64,000 nucleotides of DNA. Source: Streptomyces sp. TSRI0107 (GTDB lineage: Bacteria > Actinomycetota > Actinomycetes > Streptomycetales > Streptomycetaceae). A program made the position numbers and the translations under genes. The stretch is taken from assembly GCF_001905845.1 (NCBI RefSeq), contig NZ_LIVZ01000007.1, positions 186,001 to 250,000 on the forward strand, in the 5' to 3' direction. Each line of letters opens with the position of its first letter. The first letter of the stretch is position 1. Positions 7,424-15,337 of this stretch are shown in pieces. The notes under the pieces are model-generated. The model was not told the DNA's origin and made no database searches. It saw only the letters and a program-made list of their open reading frames with translations.

Positions 7424-8481
7424 GTAAGTACCTCTCCACTCACCTCGTACGTCCCCGACGCTACCGCGAGCAGCCGGGACGCCTTCAGTTCGGTCTCCCG
7501 CCACTCCCCCTCCGGGTCCGAGCCCCAGGTGATCCCGGCGCCGGTCCCGAACCGCAGGAGCGGCGTGCCCTCACCGGTGCCGTCGGTGCGGTCGATCCAG
7601 AAGGTCCGGATGCCGACGGCCAGCTCGCCGACGCCCCGGTCGGCGTCGACCCAGCCGATGCCGCCGCAGTACGGGCCGCGCGGGGCCGGCTCCAGGGCGT
7701 CGAGGATCCGCAGGGCGCTCGACTTGGGGGCGCCGGTGACCGAGCCCGGCGGGAAGGCGGCGGCCAGCAGTTCCGGCCAGCCCGCGCCGTCGCGCAGCTC
7801 GCCGCGCACGGTGGAGACCAGGTGCACCAGACCGGGGTGCTTCTCCACGGCGCACAGGTCGGGCACGGTGACGCTGCCGGTGGCGCAGACCCGCCCGATG
7901 TCGTTGCGGACCAGGTCCACGATCATCACGTTCTCGGCGTAGTCCTTCTCCAGGAGGTCCGCCTCGGTGCGTCCGGTGCCCTTGATCGGCCCGGACTCGA
8001 CGACCCGCCCGTCCCGGCGCAGGAACAGCTCCGGGGAGGCGGTGGCTATCTCCACCCCGTGCCCTGGCAGGCGGATCGTTCCCGCGTACGGCGCCGGGTT
8101 GCCGCGGGCGAGCAGTGCGGTGAGGGCGTCGACGTCGGCGCCGGGGCCGACCGGGGCGGACAGCACCCGGCACAGGTTCGCCTGGTAGACCTCGCCGGCC
8201 GCGATGTGCTCGCGGATCCGCCGTACGCCCGCCGTGTACGCGGCACGGTCGAGGGACGACGTCCAGTCACCGGCCGCCGGTCCCCGCCAGGCACCCGGCA
8301 CCGGGGCCGGGACCGGCACCTCGCGGACGTCCGCGAAGCGCGCGCAGGTCAGGCGGCCCTCGAAGTCCGCGGCGACGGCCCAGAAGCCGGTGGAGTCCAG
8401 GGCCGCGGGATCACCGGTGACGTCGAGGAGGCCGGTGGCGAGACGGTCGCCGAAGCGGGCGAGAGGAGCGAGGTCGAGCAC
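7420..8481 (-). CDS. pabB: Aminodeoxychorismate synthase component I-like (chorismate-binding)
   Basis: 353 aa. Contains the chorismate-binding domain with ASPELFLRRDGRVVESGPIKGT, DLVRNDIGRVC and FPPGSVTGAPKSSALRILD, all hallmark motifs of PabB/TrpE enzymes. The N-terminal TrpE-like domain is short. It would aminate chorismate using ammonia from a PabA glutaminase encoded elsewhere. The GTG at 8481 is chosen because a TAGACT -10 motif sits 7 nt upstream with no Shine-Dalgarno, which fits a leaderless mRNA; the longer frame runs into the promoter. It forms a coupled operon with pabC. Confidence 0.88.
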   Translation of the reverse strand: MLDLAPLARFGDRLATGLLDVTGDPAALDSTGFWAVAADFEGRLTCARFADVREVPVPAPVPGAWRGPAAGDWTSSLDRAAYTAGVRRIREHIAAGEVYQANLCRVLSAPVGPGADVDALTALLARGNPAPYAGTIRLPGHGVEIATASPELFLRRDGRVVESGPIKGTGRTEADLLEKDYAENVMIVDLVRNDIGRVCATGSVTVPDLCAVEKHPGLVHLVSTVRGELRDGAGWPELLAAAFPPGSVTGAPKSSALRILDALEPAPRGPYCGGIGWVDADRGVGELAVGIRTFWIDRTDGTGEGTPLLRFGTGAGITWGSDPEGEWRETELKASRLLAVASGTYEVSGEVLT

Positions 8482-8589
8482 GCTGTCGAGTCTAGGGCGG
8501 GTGTCCTGCGGGTGGCCCCGGCGTGTCCTTCCGGACGCCCCGGCCGGGTCGTCCCGTGGGTGCAGCGCAGCACGCTGCACAAACGCGTT

Positions 8590-8618
8590 TTTGTGCTGGC
8601 CCGGGAATCCGCTAGAGT
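8590..8618 (+). promoter_or_regulatory. Promoter of the tRNA operon
   Basis: TTTGTG (8590-8595) and TAGAGT (8613-8618) are separated by exactly 17 nt and lie 42 nt before the first tRNA. Confidence 0.65.
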
Positions 8619-8659
8619 TCAACACGTCGCCGGGACGCGGAAGCGGACCGAAACGACAA

Positions 8660-8732
8660 GCGGACGTAGCTCAGTTGGTAGAGCGCAACCTTGCCAAGGT
8701 TGAGGTCGCGAGTTCGAGCCTCGTCGTCCGCT
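8660..8732 (+). tRNA. tRNA-Gly (anticodon GCC)
   Basis: 73-nt cloverleaf: acceptor GCGGACG/CGTCCGC, anticodon stem CAACC/GGTTG with loop TTGCCAA, T-arm CGAGTTCGAGCCTCG. CCA is not encoded. First gene of a five-tRNA cluster. Confidence 0.97.
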
Positions 8733-8770
8733 CGCAGGAAAAGGGGATCTTCCCGATCCTCTACACTCCT

Positions 8771-8844
8771 GGTGGAGTGGCCGAGAGGCGAGGCAACGGC
8801 CTGCAAAGCCGTCTACACGGGTTCAAATCCCGTCTCCACCTCCA
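8771..8844 (+). tRNA. tRNA-Cys (anticodon GCA)
   Basis: Acceptor GGTGGAG/CTCCACC, anticodon stem ACGGC/GCCGT with loop CTGCAAA, T-arm CGGGTTCAAATCCCG. The discriminator T at 8841 is followed by CCA (8842-8844), so the 3' end appears to be encoded here, unlike in the neighbouring tRNAs. Confidence 0.96.
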
Positions 8845-8845
8845 A

Positions 8846-8917
8846 GGACGATTAGCTCAGCGGGAGAGCGCTTCCCTGACACGGAAGAGGTCACTGGTTC
8901 AATCCCAGTATCGTCCA
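8846..8917 (+). tRNA. tRNA-Val (anticodon GAC), copy 1
   Basis: Acceptor GGACGAT/ATCGTCC, anticodon stem CTTCC/GGAAG with loop CTGACAC, T-arm CTGGTTCAATCCCAG. It starts one nt after the tRNA-Cys CCA, so the two must be cut apart from one transcript. Confidence 0.97.
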
Positions 8918-8958
8918 CTGGATCTTCGGATCCTGGATCTTCTCGAAGATCCCCACCC

Positions 8959-9030
8959 GCGCGATTAGCTCAGCGGGAGAGCGCTTCCCTGACACGGAAG
9001 AGGTCACTGGTTCAATCCCAGTATCGCGCA
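8959..9030 (+). tRNA. tRNA-Val (anticodon GAC), copy 2 with altered acceptor stem
   Basis: Identical to copies 1 and 3 through the D-, anticodon and T-arms, but the acceptor stem is GCGCGAT/ATCGCGC instead of GGACGAT/ATCGTCC. Both strands of the stem changed together, so pairing is kept. Confidence 0.96.
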
Positions 9031-9084
9031 CGCAGTGCCCATGATCGGCTCCATGGCGTCAAGTGGATATGATCGTGGTCCCGA

Positions 9085-9156
9085 GGACGATTAGCTCAGC
9101 GGGAGAGCGCTTCCCTGACACGGAAGAGGTCACTGGTTCAATCCCAGTATCGTCCA
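9085..9156 (+). tRNA. tRNA-Val (anticodon GAC), copy 3
   Basis: Same 72-nt sequence as copy 1 (GGACGAT acceptor, CTGACAC anticodon loop). Last gene of the cluster, followed directly by a terminator hairpin. Confidence 0.97.
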
Positions 9157-9164
9157 CACACCGG

Positions 9165-9197
9165 AAACCCCCGGCCGTCTTGAACGGTCGGGGGTTT
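9165..9197 (+). terminator. Terminator of the tRNA operon
   Basis: A 14-bp stem (9165-9178 with 9184-9197, one G-T pair) with a 5-nt loop, ending in TTT and starting 8 nt after the last tRNA. The reverse strand also ends in TTT, so it may act in both directions. Confidence 0.85.
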
Positions 9198-9294
9198 CGT
9201 CGTCCTCATCGTCTTCGTGTCGTGGACCGAGGTCCCGGTGGACCGGTGGTCGGTCCACCGGGATCAGTGACTCAGCCGGTGACTCAGTGGTGAC

Positions 9295-9588
9295 TCAGCT
9301 GGAGAAGAGCATGTGCCCGAAGCTCTTGTGGCGCTTGTGGCCGTAGTGACCGCCGTGCGGGGCGCCCCAGGCGGGGGCGGCCGGCTGGGTCGGGTACGGC
9401 TGCGGGGCCGGGGCGGGAGCGGCCGGCGGAGCCGGCGGTGCGGGCTGCGTCCACTGGGACTCCAGACGGGTCAGGGCCTCCAGCTCGCCGTAGTCGAGGA
9501 AGATCCCGCGGCAGTTCGCGCACTGCTCTATCTGGACTCCGTTGCGGTTGTAGGTGTGCATCGCGGCATGACACTTCGGACACTGCAC
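9295..9588 (-). CDS. TFIIB-type zinc-ribbon protein
   Basis: 97 aa. The N-terminal zinc ribbon has CPKC (from residue 3) and CANC (about residue 23) followed by GIFLDYGELEAL, the standard zf-TFIIB family pattern. The remainder is a Pro/Ala-rich linker and a His/Gly/Lys-rich C-terminus (HGGHYGHKRHK) that could bind metal. The GTG at 9588 has GAGGAG upstream. These proteins are widespread in bacteria but their role is unknown; nucleic-acid binding is only presumed. Confidence 0.85.
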   Translation of the reverse strand: MQCPKCHAAMHTYNRNGVQIEQCANCRGIFLDYGELEALTRLESQWTQPAPPAPPAAPAPAPQPYPTQPAAPAWGAPHGGHYGHKRHKSFGHMLFSS

Positions 9589-9668
9589 GGTCGGCTCAAC
9601 TCCTCGCCGGTCGATCCTGCTTCACGTATCGCCAGGACAGACTCTGTCCGGCTGCGGTCGGTTGCACC

Positions 9669-10652
9669 CTACTTCGCGGAGTTTCGAGCCAACTCCGTGG
9701 GGACCGTGGCCATTCGGTCGCAAGCGTCCACGAGCGACTGCTCGACCTCGTCCAGCGGGCGGCCCGCCGCTACGGCCTTCGCGATCGCCTGGGCGGCGGC
9801 CTGGACGGTGAGCGCGCGGGCCGGGACGTCCAGTGCGGGCCAGGGATCGCCGGTCGCGGGGACGGCCGGGCCCGCGGCGGTGCGGTAGGCGGTCAGGAAA
9901 CGGGTCCACTCGTCCGGCGGAAGCAGCCCGCAGGCGTACCAGGCGGCCGGGCGGGCAAGATCCCAGGCCGGCACGCCCACGCCGAGGTCGTCGACGTCGA
10001 TCAGCAGCCAGCGGGTGTCCGAGGCCGGGGCGCGGACGAGCTGACCGAGGTGGAGATCGCCGTGGCAGAGGGTGGTCGCGTCCGGCATGGGCTCCTCCGC
10101 GCGCGCCCAGGCGGGGAGGGAGGCCCAGGCGCGCAGCACGGCAGCGGTAGCGGCAGCGGGGTGGTGGTCGCCTTCGGCCGGGATTACGAGACGCGTGAGG
10201 CGGGCCACCGCGCGGGCAGCCTTCTCGGGGCCGCGCATGGCGGGCAGGGGGGCCGCCGGTGCGGGGGTGCGGTGAAGGCGTGCGAGGAGGGTGGCGGCGG
10301 CCTCCCAGGGGGCGGCGTCCGGGTCGTCGGGGTCGACCGGTGTGCCGTAGGGCCACAGGGTGACGAGGCGGCCGTGGAACGGCTCCGGCGTGGGGTCGAG
10401 CGGGGGCAGGAGGACGTCGGGGAGGCGGGCGGCCGTGGTGACGCGGGATCTGAGCTGGGCGGGGTCGGTATCAGGGGCGTGTGCCTTGGCTACGGCGGGA
10501 CCGTGGCGGACGACGGTGGCGTCCGGGCGGTCGGCGAGGGTGGCGATCGCGGCGGGGCCACAAGCGCACGCGCGGGTGCTGCTGCTCGCGCCGGGGTGAG
10601 CGGCGGTACTGGCCTTGGCAGCGAGGGCGGTGAGAAGCGGGGGTGTCGGCAC
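9669..10652 (-). CDS. Aminoglycoside phosphotransferase-fold (APH) protein
   Basis: 327 aa. The APH/choline-kinase fold is shown by LCHGDLHLGQL (about residue 195; the Brenner motif with Gln where Asn is usual) and LIDVDDLGVGVPAWDLA, which supplies the metal-binding Asp. It likely phosphorylates a small molecule; antibiotic resistance is possible but not implied. The GTG start (10650-10652) is preceded by AGGAT at 6 nt, and longer frames run into the G-rich repeat region. The N-terminal 60 residues are Ala-rich and poorly conserved in look. No operon partner. Confidence 0.82.
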   Translation of the reverse strand: MPTPPLLTALAAKASTAAHPGASSSTRACACGPAAIATLADRPDATVVRHGPAVAKAHAPDTDPAQLRSRVTTAARLPDVLLPPLDPTPEPFHGRLVTLWPYGTPVDPDDPDAAPWEAAATLLARLHRTPAPAAPLPAMRGPEKAARAVARLTRLVIPAEGDHHPAAATAAVLRAWASLPAWARAEEPMPDATTLCHGDLHLGQLVRAPASDTRWLLIDVDDLGVGVPAWDLARPAAWYACGLLPPDEWTRFLTAYRTAAGPAVPATGDPWPALDVPARALTVQAAAQAIAKAVAAGRPLDEVEQSLVDACDRMATVPTELARNSAK

Positions 10653-11897
10653 GCGGGATCCTGAGTGGTGGGGTGTTGGGGTGAGGGTACGTGGAGGTGC
10701 GGGGTGGGCTTGGGGGCTGGGCGGGGGGTGCGGGGGCTGGCGCGACCGGGCGCCTGTCTTCCCCGAGCTGATCGCGCAGGGGCGCGTCCAGCGCCCACCC
10801 GTGCCGGCGTAGGGGCACGAGTGCCTGCAGGCTGGGGCCGGGCTGGCGGGGGCCTGCGGCTGGGGCGAGCGGGAGCCTGCCGCCTGGGCGGGCGAGCGGC
10901 GCATCGCGGGGTTTGGCGGGAGAGTGGCGCTCGCGCGCAGTCAGGGGCAGTGGCGCCGACGGCGTAGGCGGACAGCGGCGGCCACGGCGTGGGCAGGGGC
11001 AAATGGCGGCTGAAGGCGGGCCCGGGGGCACTGTCGCTCGGGAGGTTTGCCGTGGCCGCGGTGGGGCTGAGTGGGATGCCGCTGATGCGGGTGCGGCATG
11101 CGCTGCGGCGGGGTGGGGCATGGGCGGCGTCCACTGAGGCGGACACCGTATGCGGCTGCGGCAGAGCGAGGCGGGGACGACGTCCGCCTGCGGCGGGCCG
11201 CATCCAGCCGAGGCGGAGCAGGCAGGAAACCTCATCCGCCCGGGGCAGAGACGGCGTCCCGCCCAGGTCGGTGGGGCACGGACGGCATCCACTGAGGCGG
11301 ACATATGTGGCTGCGGCGGGGCAAGGCAGAAACAGCGTCCGCATGCGGTGCGGGCCGCATCCAGCCGCAGCCGCGTGAGGCAAGGGGCAGCATCCAGCCA
11401 ACGCGCGGACGGGCGGGAACAGCGTCCGGCTGCGGCACCGTGGGATTGGCACAGCGCCCGGCTGAGGCGGGGCCGCATGCGGCTATGGCGGAGCGCAACA
11501 GGAGCCGCCCGACTGCGGCAGGCCGGGCAGACACGACGTCCGGCCGAGGCAAGTGGCGCAGGCGCGGCGTCCGGCCGCGGCGCACCGGGGCGGAGAGTTT
11601 CGGGTGCCGCAGGCGCGACGTCCGGCCGAGGCGCACCGGGGCGGAGAGTTTCGGGTGCCGCAGGCGCACGGCGGCCGACCGCAGTCGGGTGCTGGAGGCA
11701 CGGCAGCCGGCCGAATTCCGGTGCCGCACGCACGGCAGTCGGCCAAAGTCGAGTGCCGCAGGCACCGCAGCCGACCGGGGCTCAGTGGGACAGGGGGGAG
11801 CGTCCAGACCCGGCGGATACGCAAGCGACGTCGGGCCGGGACGGCGTCCGGCATTGCAGGGGTCGCGTACGGAGAGCGTGGGATAGGTGGGTAAAGC
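10653..11897. repeat. Gene-free, G-skewed mosaic repeat region
   Basis: About 1.2 kb with no gene I can support. Long open frames exist on both strands, but they are Arg/Pro/Gly low-complexity and carry no motif. At 10701-10736 the plus strand has a canonical run of four or more G-tracts. From about 11125 to 11860 a motif close to RCGTCCGNNTGCGGC recurs at about 11180, 11334, 11421, 11535, 11566, 11617 and 11845, with a related form at 11125 and 11280 (GCRTCCACTGAGGCGGAC). At 11566-11667 a 51-bp unit is repeated in tandem with two differences. It looks like a decayed, repeatedly duplicated sequence. Confidence 0.6.
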
Positions 11898-11931
11898 AAT
11901 GCCGGCGCAGCTCCCCAGCTGCGCCGGCATT
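11898..11931 (-). terminator. Strong intrinsic terminator
   Basis: Perfect 15-bp stem (11898-11912 with 11917-11931) around a CCCC loop. The plus strand continues into TT, the minus strand into GCTTTAC. It lies 84 nt beyond the stop of the minus-strand small membrane protein gene, the only nearby gene that would use it. Confidence 0.8.
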
Positions 11932-12015
11932 TTGCCGTCCGCCGCACCCCCGTCCCCACGGGGTTATGGGTGGATGTCCCCGCCCGGACCGCTCTTCCGG
12001 GCCTGGGGTCGCCGC

Positions 12016-12225
12016 TCAGCGCCCCAGCATCACGCCCACGGACGACGCCTGTGTGGCCACTGTCTCCCAGCCGTCGAAGACGACCAGGAGCAGGACCGCC
12101 AGGGGAAGGGCCATCAGCGTCGCCACCAGCGGGTGGCGGCGGCCCTGGCGGCGTGGACGGAGCGCGGCGGCGTACGCCTTGCGTCCCTCCTCGCGGAGCA
12201 GCGTCCGCGGTGCCGTGTGGGCCAT
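12016..12225 (-). CDS. Small membrane protein
   Basis: 69 aa with a basic N-terminal half (REEGRKAYAAALRPRRQGRRH) and one hydrophobic helix at about residues 35-52 (VATLMALPLAVLLLVVFDGW). The ATG has AGGAGA six nt upstream, a strong ribosome site that makes the gene credible despite its size. A strong terminator follows. The family is unknown. Confidence 0.72.
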   Translation of the reverse strand: MAHTAPRTLLREEGRKAYAAALRPRRQGRRHPLVATLMALPLAVLLLVVFDGWETVATQASSVGVMLGR

Positions 12226-12421
12226 GGTCTTCTCCTGACCGTGATCAGTTGTCGTGGCAGCGGCGGGTGTCCGACCTCGGGGGACGAGTACTGCACCCGC
12301 CGCTTGACCTCAAATCTAGGCGGGCTGCGGAGGCCGCACGTCATGCCCTCGTACCGATTGCCTGGCCTCCCGGAGGATGAGCCATGAGCTGCGCTGTACT
12401 CCCCTGGGTGGAGACGGAGTG

Positions 12422-12697
12422 CTACGTCTCGGGGTCTTCCCGGAGGGGACGCCCGGAGTGTCCCTGCTTTTCCGAGCCGTCCTCCCGGGGGACCGGCTGT
12501 TCTACCAGCGCGAGGACCCGGTTCGCCATGAACCGTGCCGTACGGACGACGGCCCCGGTACGGGTGACTTCGCTCACTTCCACCACCCCTCGTCGCACGG
12601 CCGTCTCCACCCGGCGGCCCGCCCGGCTCGCCACCACCTCGTACGTCCGTGTCGTGTCGCCGGCGTCCACGACTATTTCCACTCGGTCACCCTTCAC
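12422..12697 (-). CDS. Conserved hypothetical protein
   Basis: 91 aa from the GTG at 12697, which has GGGGGA eight nt upstream. The sequence is a compact beta-rich domain (VKGDRVEIVVDAGDTTRTYEV, then repeated Val/Arg strands) with a polar, probably disordered tail after residue 75. Lacks membrane segments and cysteines. I know similar short proteins next to the kinase gene in other Streptomyces but no function. It is divergent from the kinase gene. Confidence 0.68.
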   Translation of the reverse strand: MKGDRVEIVVDAGDTTRTYEVVASRAGRRVETAVRRGVVEVSEVTRTGAVVRTARFMANRVLALVEQPVPREDGSEKQGHSGRPLREDPET

Positions 12698-12893
12698 GGG
12701 ATCAATCCCCCTTCTGGGACGGGTGGTTGAGTGCCCGCCGGCTGTGAAGTCGGGCTGTTCGCGGGCTCCCTGACCACCCTTCAAGTGTCCCACCCGGCAC
12801 TGACAATCGATCGGATGGAGAGGGCGCGGCCTCTGCGCGCAGGCGGCCGGGGAAACGTAAGCTGTGCCACGTCAGACGGACCGGGCAGCGGGG

Positions 12894-14414
12894 ATGAACA
12901 TGGCGATGATGCGCCTGAGGCGCGAGGACCCGCGCGTCGTCGGCTCGTTCAAGCTTCACCGACGGCTCGGCGCGGGTGGGATGGGCGTTGTCTATCTGGG
13001 CTCCGACAAGAAGGGGCAGCGGGTCGCCCTGAAGGTGATCCGGCCCGATCTCGCAGAGGACCAGGAGTTCCGGTCGCGGTTCGCCCGCGAGGTCTCCGCG
13101 GCCCGCCGGATCCGGGGCGGCTGCACGGCCCGGCTGGTCGCGGCGGATCTGGACGCGGACCGGCCGTGGTTCGCCACGCAGTACGTGCCCGGCCCGTCCC
13201 TGCACGACAAGGTCGCCGACGAGGGCCCGCTGTTCGCGGCCGACGTCGCCGCGGTCGGGGCCGCGCTGTCGGAGGGCCTGGTCGCCGTCCACGAGGCGGG
13301 GGTCGTGCACCGGGACCTCAAGCCGTCCAACATCCTGCTGTCCCCCAAGGGGCCGCGGATCATCGACTTCGGTATCGCCTGGGCGACCGGGGCCTCGACC
13401 CTGACCCATGTGGGCACGGCGGTCGGCTCCCCCGGCTTCCTCGCCCCCGAGCAGGTGCGTGGCGCCGCGGTGACCCCGGCCACGGACGTGTTCTCGCTGG
13501 GTGCCACGCTCGCCTACGCCTCGACCGGCGACTCGCCCTTCGGGCAGGGCAGCTCCGAGGTGATGCTGTACCGCGTGGTCCACGAGGAGCCGCAGCTGCA
13601 CGGCGTCCCGGACGCGCTGGCCCCGTTGGTGCGGGCCTGTCTGGCGAAGGACCCCGAGGAGCGGCCCAGCACCCTGGATCTTTCGCTGCGGCTGAAGGAG
13701 ATCGCCGCCCGCGAGGCACAGGAGCTGATCGAGGGGCGTCCGCCCGCGCCACGCAGCAGTGAGGCGGACCGGCCCACCGGCCGGCTGGCGGACACCTACC
13801 CCGACCCGCAGCGCCCGCCGTCCCCGCGCCGGCCGCAGGGCCCGGCGAGCGCGCCCGGCACGCCCGCGCCCCGGGGCGCGGGTGCGGCGCGCGGCGCCGC
13901 GCCCGTACGGGGCGGTGGCCCCTCGCGAGGTCCGGTTCCGTCGCGCGGTGGTGGTGGTGCTTCCCGGGGCGGGGTTCCCTCGTCCCGGTCCGGGGCGCGG
14001 GCCACGCCCGCTTCACGGAACACCCCGGTCTCGCGGAACACCCCGGCCCCGCGCAACACCTCCGCTTCGCGCAACACCTCCGCCTCACGCAGTTCGACCC
14101 GTTCCGGCAGCGGTGCCCGTCCGGTGCCGCGCGGCGGATCCGGGCGGTCGGCGCCCAGGAACACCAAGACCGGGCTGCGGCCGGCCAATCCGCGGCTGCT
14201 GCGCCAGCGGCTGTTCGTGTTCGTCGTCGTGACCCTGCTCGTGGCGCTCGGCATCGGTCTCGTACAGGGCTGCCAGGGGTCGGCCCACGGGCTCGGCGAC
14301 GAACGGGGAGGCGTCCCGGAGCGGCAGGAGCGGGTAGGGACGGACTACCGCCCGCTGGACGAGGGGCAGTTGATGTCCGAGCGGTACGAGTCGACCCTCG
14401 AGCGGTCGGAGTAA
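12894..14414 (+). CDS. Membrane-anchored serine/threonine protein kinase (PASTA-less)
   Basis: 506 aa. The kinase domain (about 18-275) has the Gly loop LGAGGMGVVY, the Lys of VALKVI, catalytic HRDLKPSN and the DFGIA metal site, so it should be active. A long disordered Arg/Pro/Ser/Gly region (about 280-435) follows and contains four tandem RNTP/RNTS repeats. A single membrane helix (about 439-459, LFVFVVVTLLVALGIGL) leaves a 47-residue outer tail without PASTA repeats. The start could also be the ATG at 12900, which is better spaced from GGGG. Substrates are unknown. Confidence 0.93.
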   Translation: MNMAMMRLRREDPRVVGSFKLHRRLGAGGMGVVYLGSDKKGQRVALKVIRPDLAEDQEFRSRFAREVSAARRIRGGCTARLVAADLDADRPWFATQYVPGPSLHDKVADEGPLFAADVAAVGAALSEGLVAVHEAGVVHRDLKPSNILLSPKGPRIIDFGIAWATGASTLTHVGTAVGSPGFLAPEQVRGAAVTPATDVFSLGATLAYASTGDSPFGQGSSEVMLYRVVHEEPQLHGVPDALAPLVRACLAKDPEERPSTLDLSLRLKEIAAREAQELIEGRPPAPRSSEADRPTGRLADTYPDPQRPPSPRRPQGPASAPGTPAPRGAGAARGAAPVRGGGPSRGPVPSRGGGGASRGGVPSSRSGARATPASRNTPVSRNTPAPRNTSASRNTSASRSSTRSGSGARPVPRGGSGRSAPRNTKTGLRPANPRLLRQRLFVFVVVTLLVALGIGLVQGCQGSAHGLGDERGGVPERQERVGTDYRPLDEGQLMSERYESTLERSE

Positions 14415-14449
14415 GCCGCGGGCGGTCGCCTGGCCGTGGCCGGCGACGG

Positions 14450-15268
14450 CTACGCCCCCGGGCGGCCCGTCGCCACCGCGTAGAACGCGACCGCTGCCGC
14501 CGCGCCCACGTTGAGGGAGTCCACGCCGTGGGACATGGGGATGCGGACCCATTCGTCGGCGGCGACCAGGGCCTGGGTGGTCAGGCCGTCGCCCTCGGCG
14601 CCGAGCATCAGGGCGACCCGGTCCATGCGGTGCGGGGCGGCCTCGTCGAGCGTCCTGGCCTTCTCGTCCGGGGTGAGGGCGAGGAGGGTGAAGCCGGCCT
14701 CGCGGACCGAGTCCAGGCTCTTGGGCCAGCTGTCGAGGCGGGCGTACGGGACGGAGAAGACCGCGCCCATGGAGACCTTGACGCTGCGGCGGTAGAGGGG
14801 GTCGGCGCAGTCCGGGGAGAGGAGTACCGCGTCCATGCCGAGGGCGGCCGCCGAGCGGAAGATGGCGCCGATGTTGGTGTGGTCGTTTACGCCTTCCATG
14901 GCGACGACCCGGCGGGCGGTGCGCAGGAGGTCGGCCGCCGTCGGCAGCGGCTTGCGCTGCATGGAGGCGAGGGCGCCGCGGTGCACGTGGTAGCCGGTGA
15001 CGCGTTCGGCGAGTTCCGGGGTGACCGCGTAAACGGGCGCCGGGAGCTCGTCGATGACGTCGCGCATGACGTCGACCCACTTGGCGGACAGCAGCATCGA
15101 CCGCATCTCGTATCCGGCGTCCTTGGCCCGCCGGATGACCTTCTCGCCCTCGGCGATGAACAGGCCCTCGGCGGGTTCGCGCTTGCGGCGCAGCTCGACG
15201 TCGGTCAGGCCCGTGTAGTCGTGCAGACGCGGGTCGTCGGGGTCATCGACGGTGATGAGATCGGCCAC
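14450..15268 (-). CDS. SpoU/TrmH-family RNA 2'-O-methyltransferase
   Basis: 272 aa from a GTG. The N-terminal substrate-binding domain (about 1-100) contains GLFIAEGEKVIRRA. The C-terminal SPOUT knot domain has NDHTNIGAIFRSAAALGMDAV (motif 1), LMLGAEGDGL (motif 2) and IPMSHGVDSLNVGAAAAV (motif 3), the three AdoMet-binding and catalytic motifs. It should 2'-O-methylate a ribose in rRNA or tRNA. Thiopeptide-resistance enzymes of the TsnR type belong to the same superfamily, but this context is housekeeping. Confidence 0.93.
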   Translation of the reverse strand: MADLITVDDPDDPRLHDYTGLTDVELRRKREPAEGLFIAEGEKVIRRAKDAGYEMRSMLLSAKWVDVMRDVIDELPAPVYAVTPELAERVTGYHVHRGALASMQRKPLPTAADLLRTARRVVAMEGVNDHTNIGAIFRSAAALGMDAVLLSPDCADPLYRRSVKVSMGAVFSVPYARLDSWPKSLDSVREAGFTLLALTPDEKARTLDEAAPHRMDRVALMLGAEGDGLTTQALVAADEWVRIPMSHGVDSLNVGAAAAVAFYAVATGRPGA

Positions 15269-15337
15269 AGGGTGATACTGCCTTGCTCTGGGGTGCTGCC
15301 AACGGCACGGAACGGGTTCTGTTACTCCGGGTTACGC

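Noticed and set aside
8846..9156. A CRISPR-like array of three near-identical units
   Set aside because: The repeats are complete tRNA-Val genes and the spacers are irregular tRNA spacers.
10471..11733. Long frames on both strands in the mosaic repeat region
   Set aside because: Arg/Pro/Ala/His composition, internal repeats in every frame, no ribosome sites and no recognised motif.
12384..12773. A 129-codon plus-strand frame opposite the hypothetical protein at 12422-12697
   Set aside because: Ser/Arg/Pro-rich with no structure. The minus-strand frame has a ribosome site and a compact domain.
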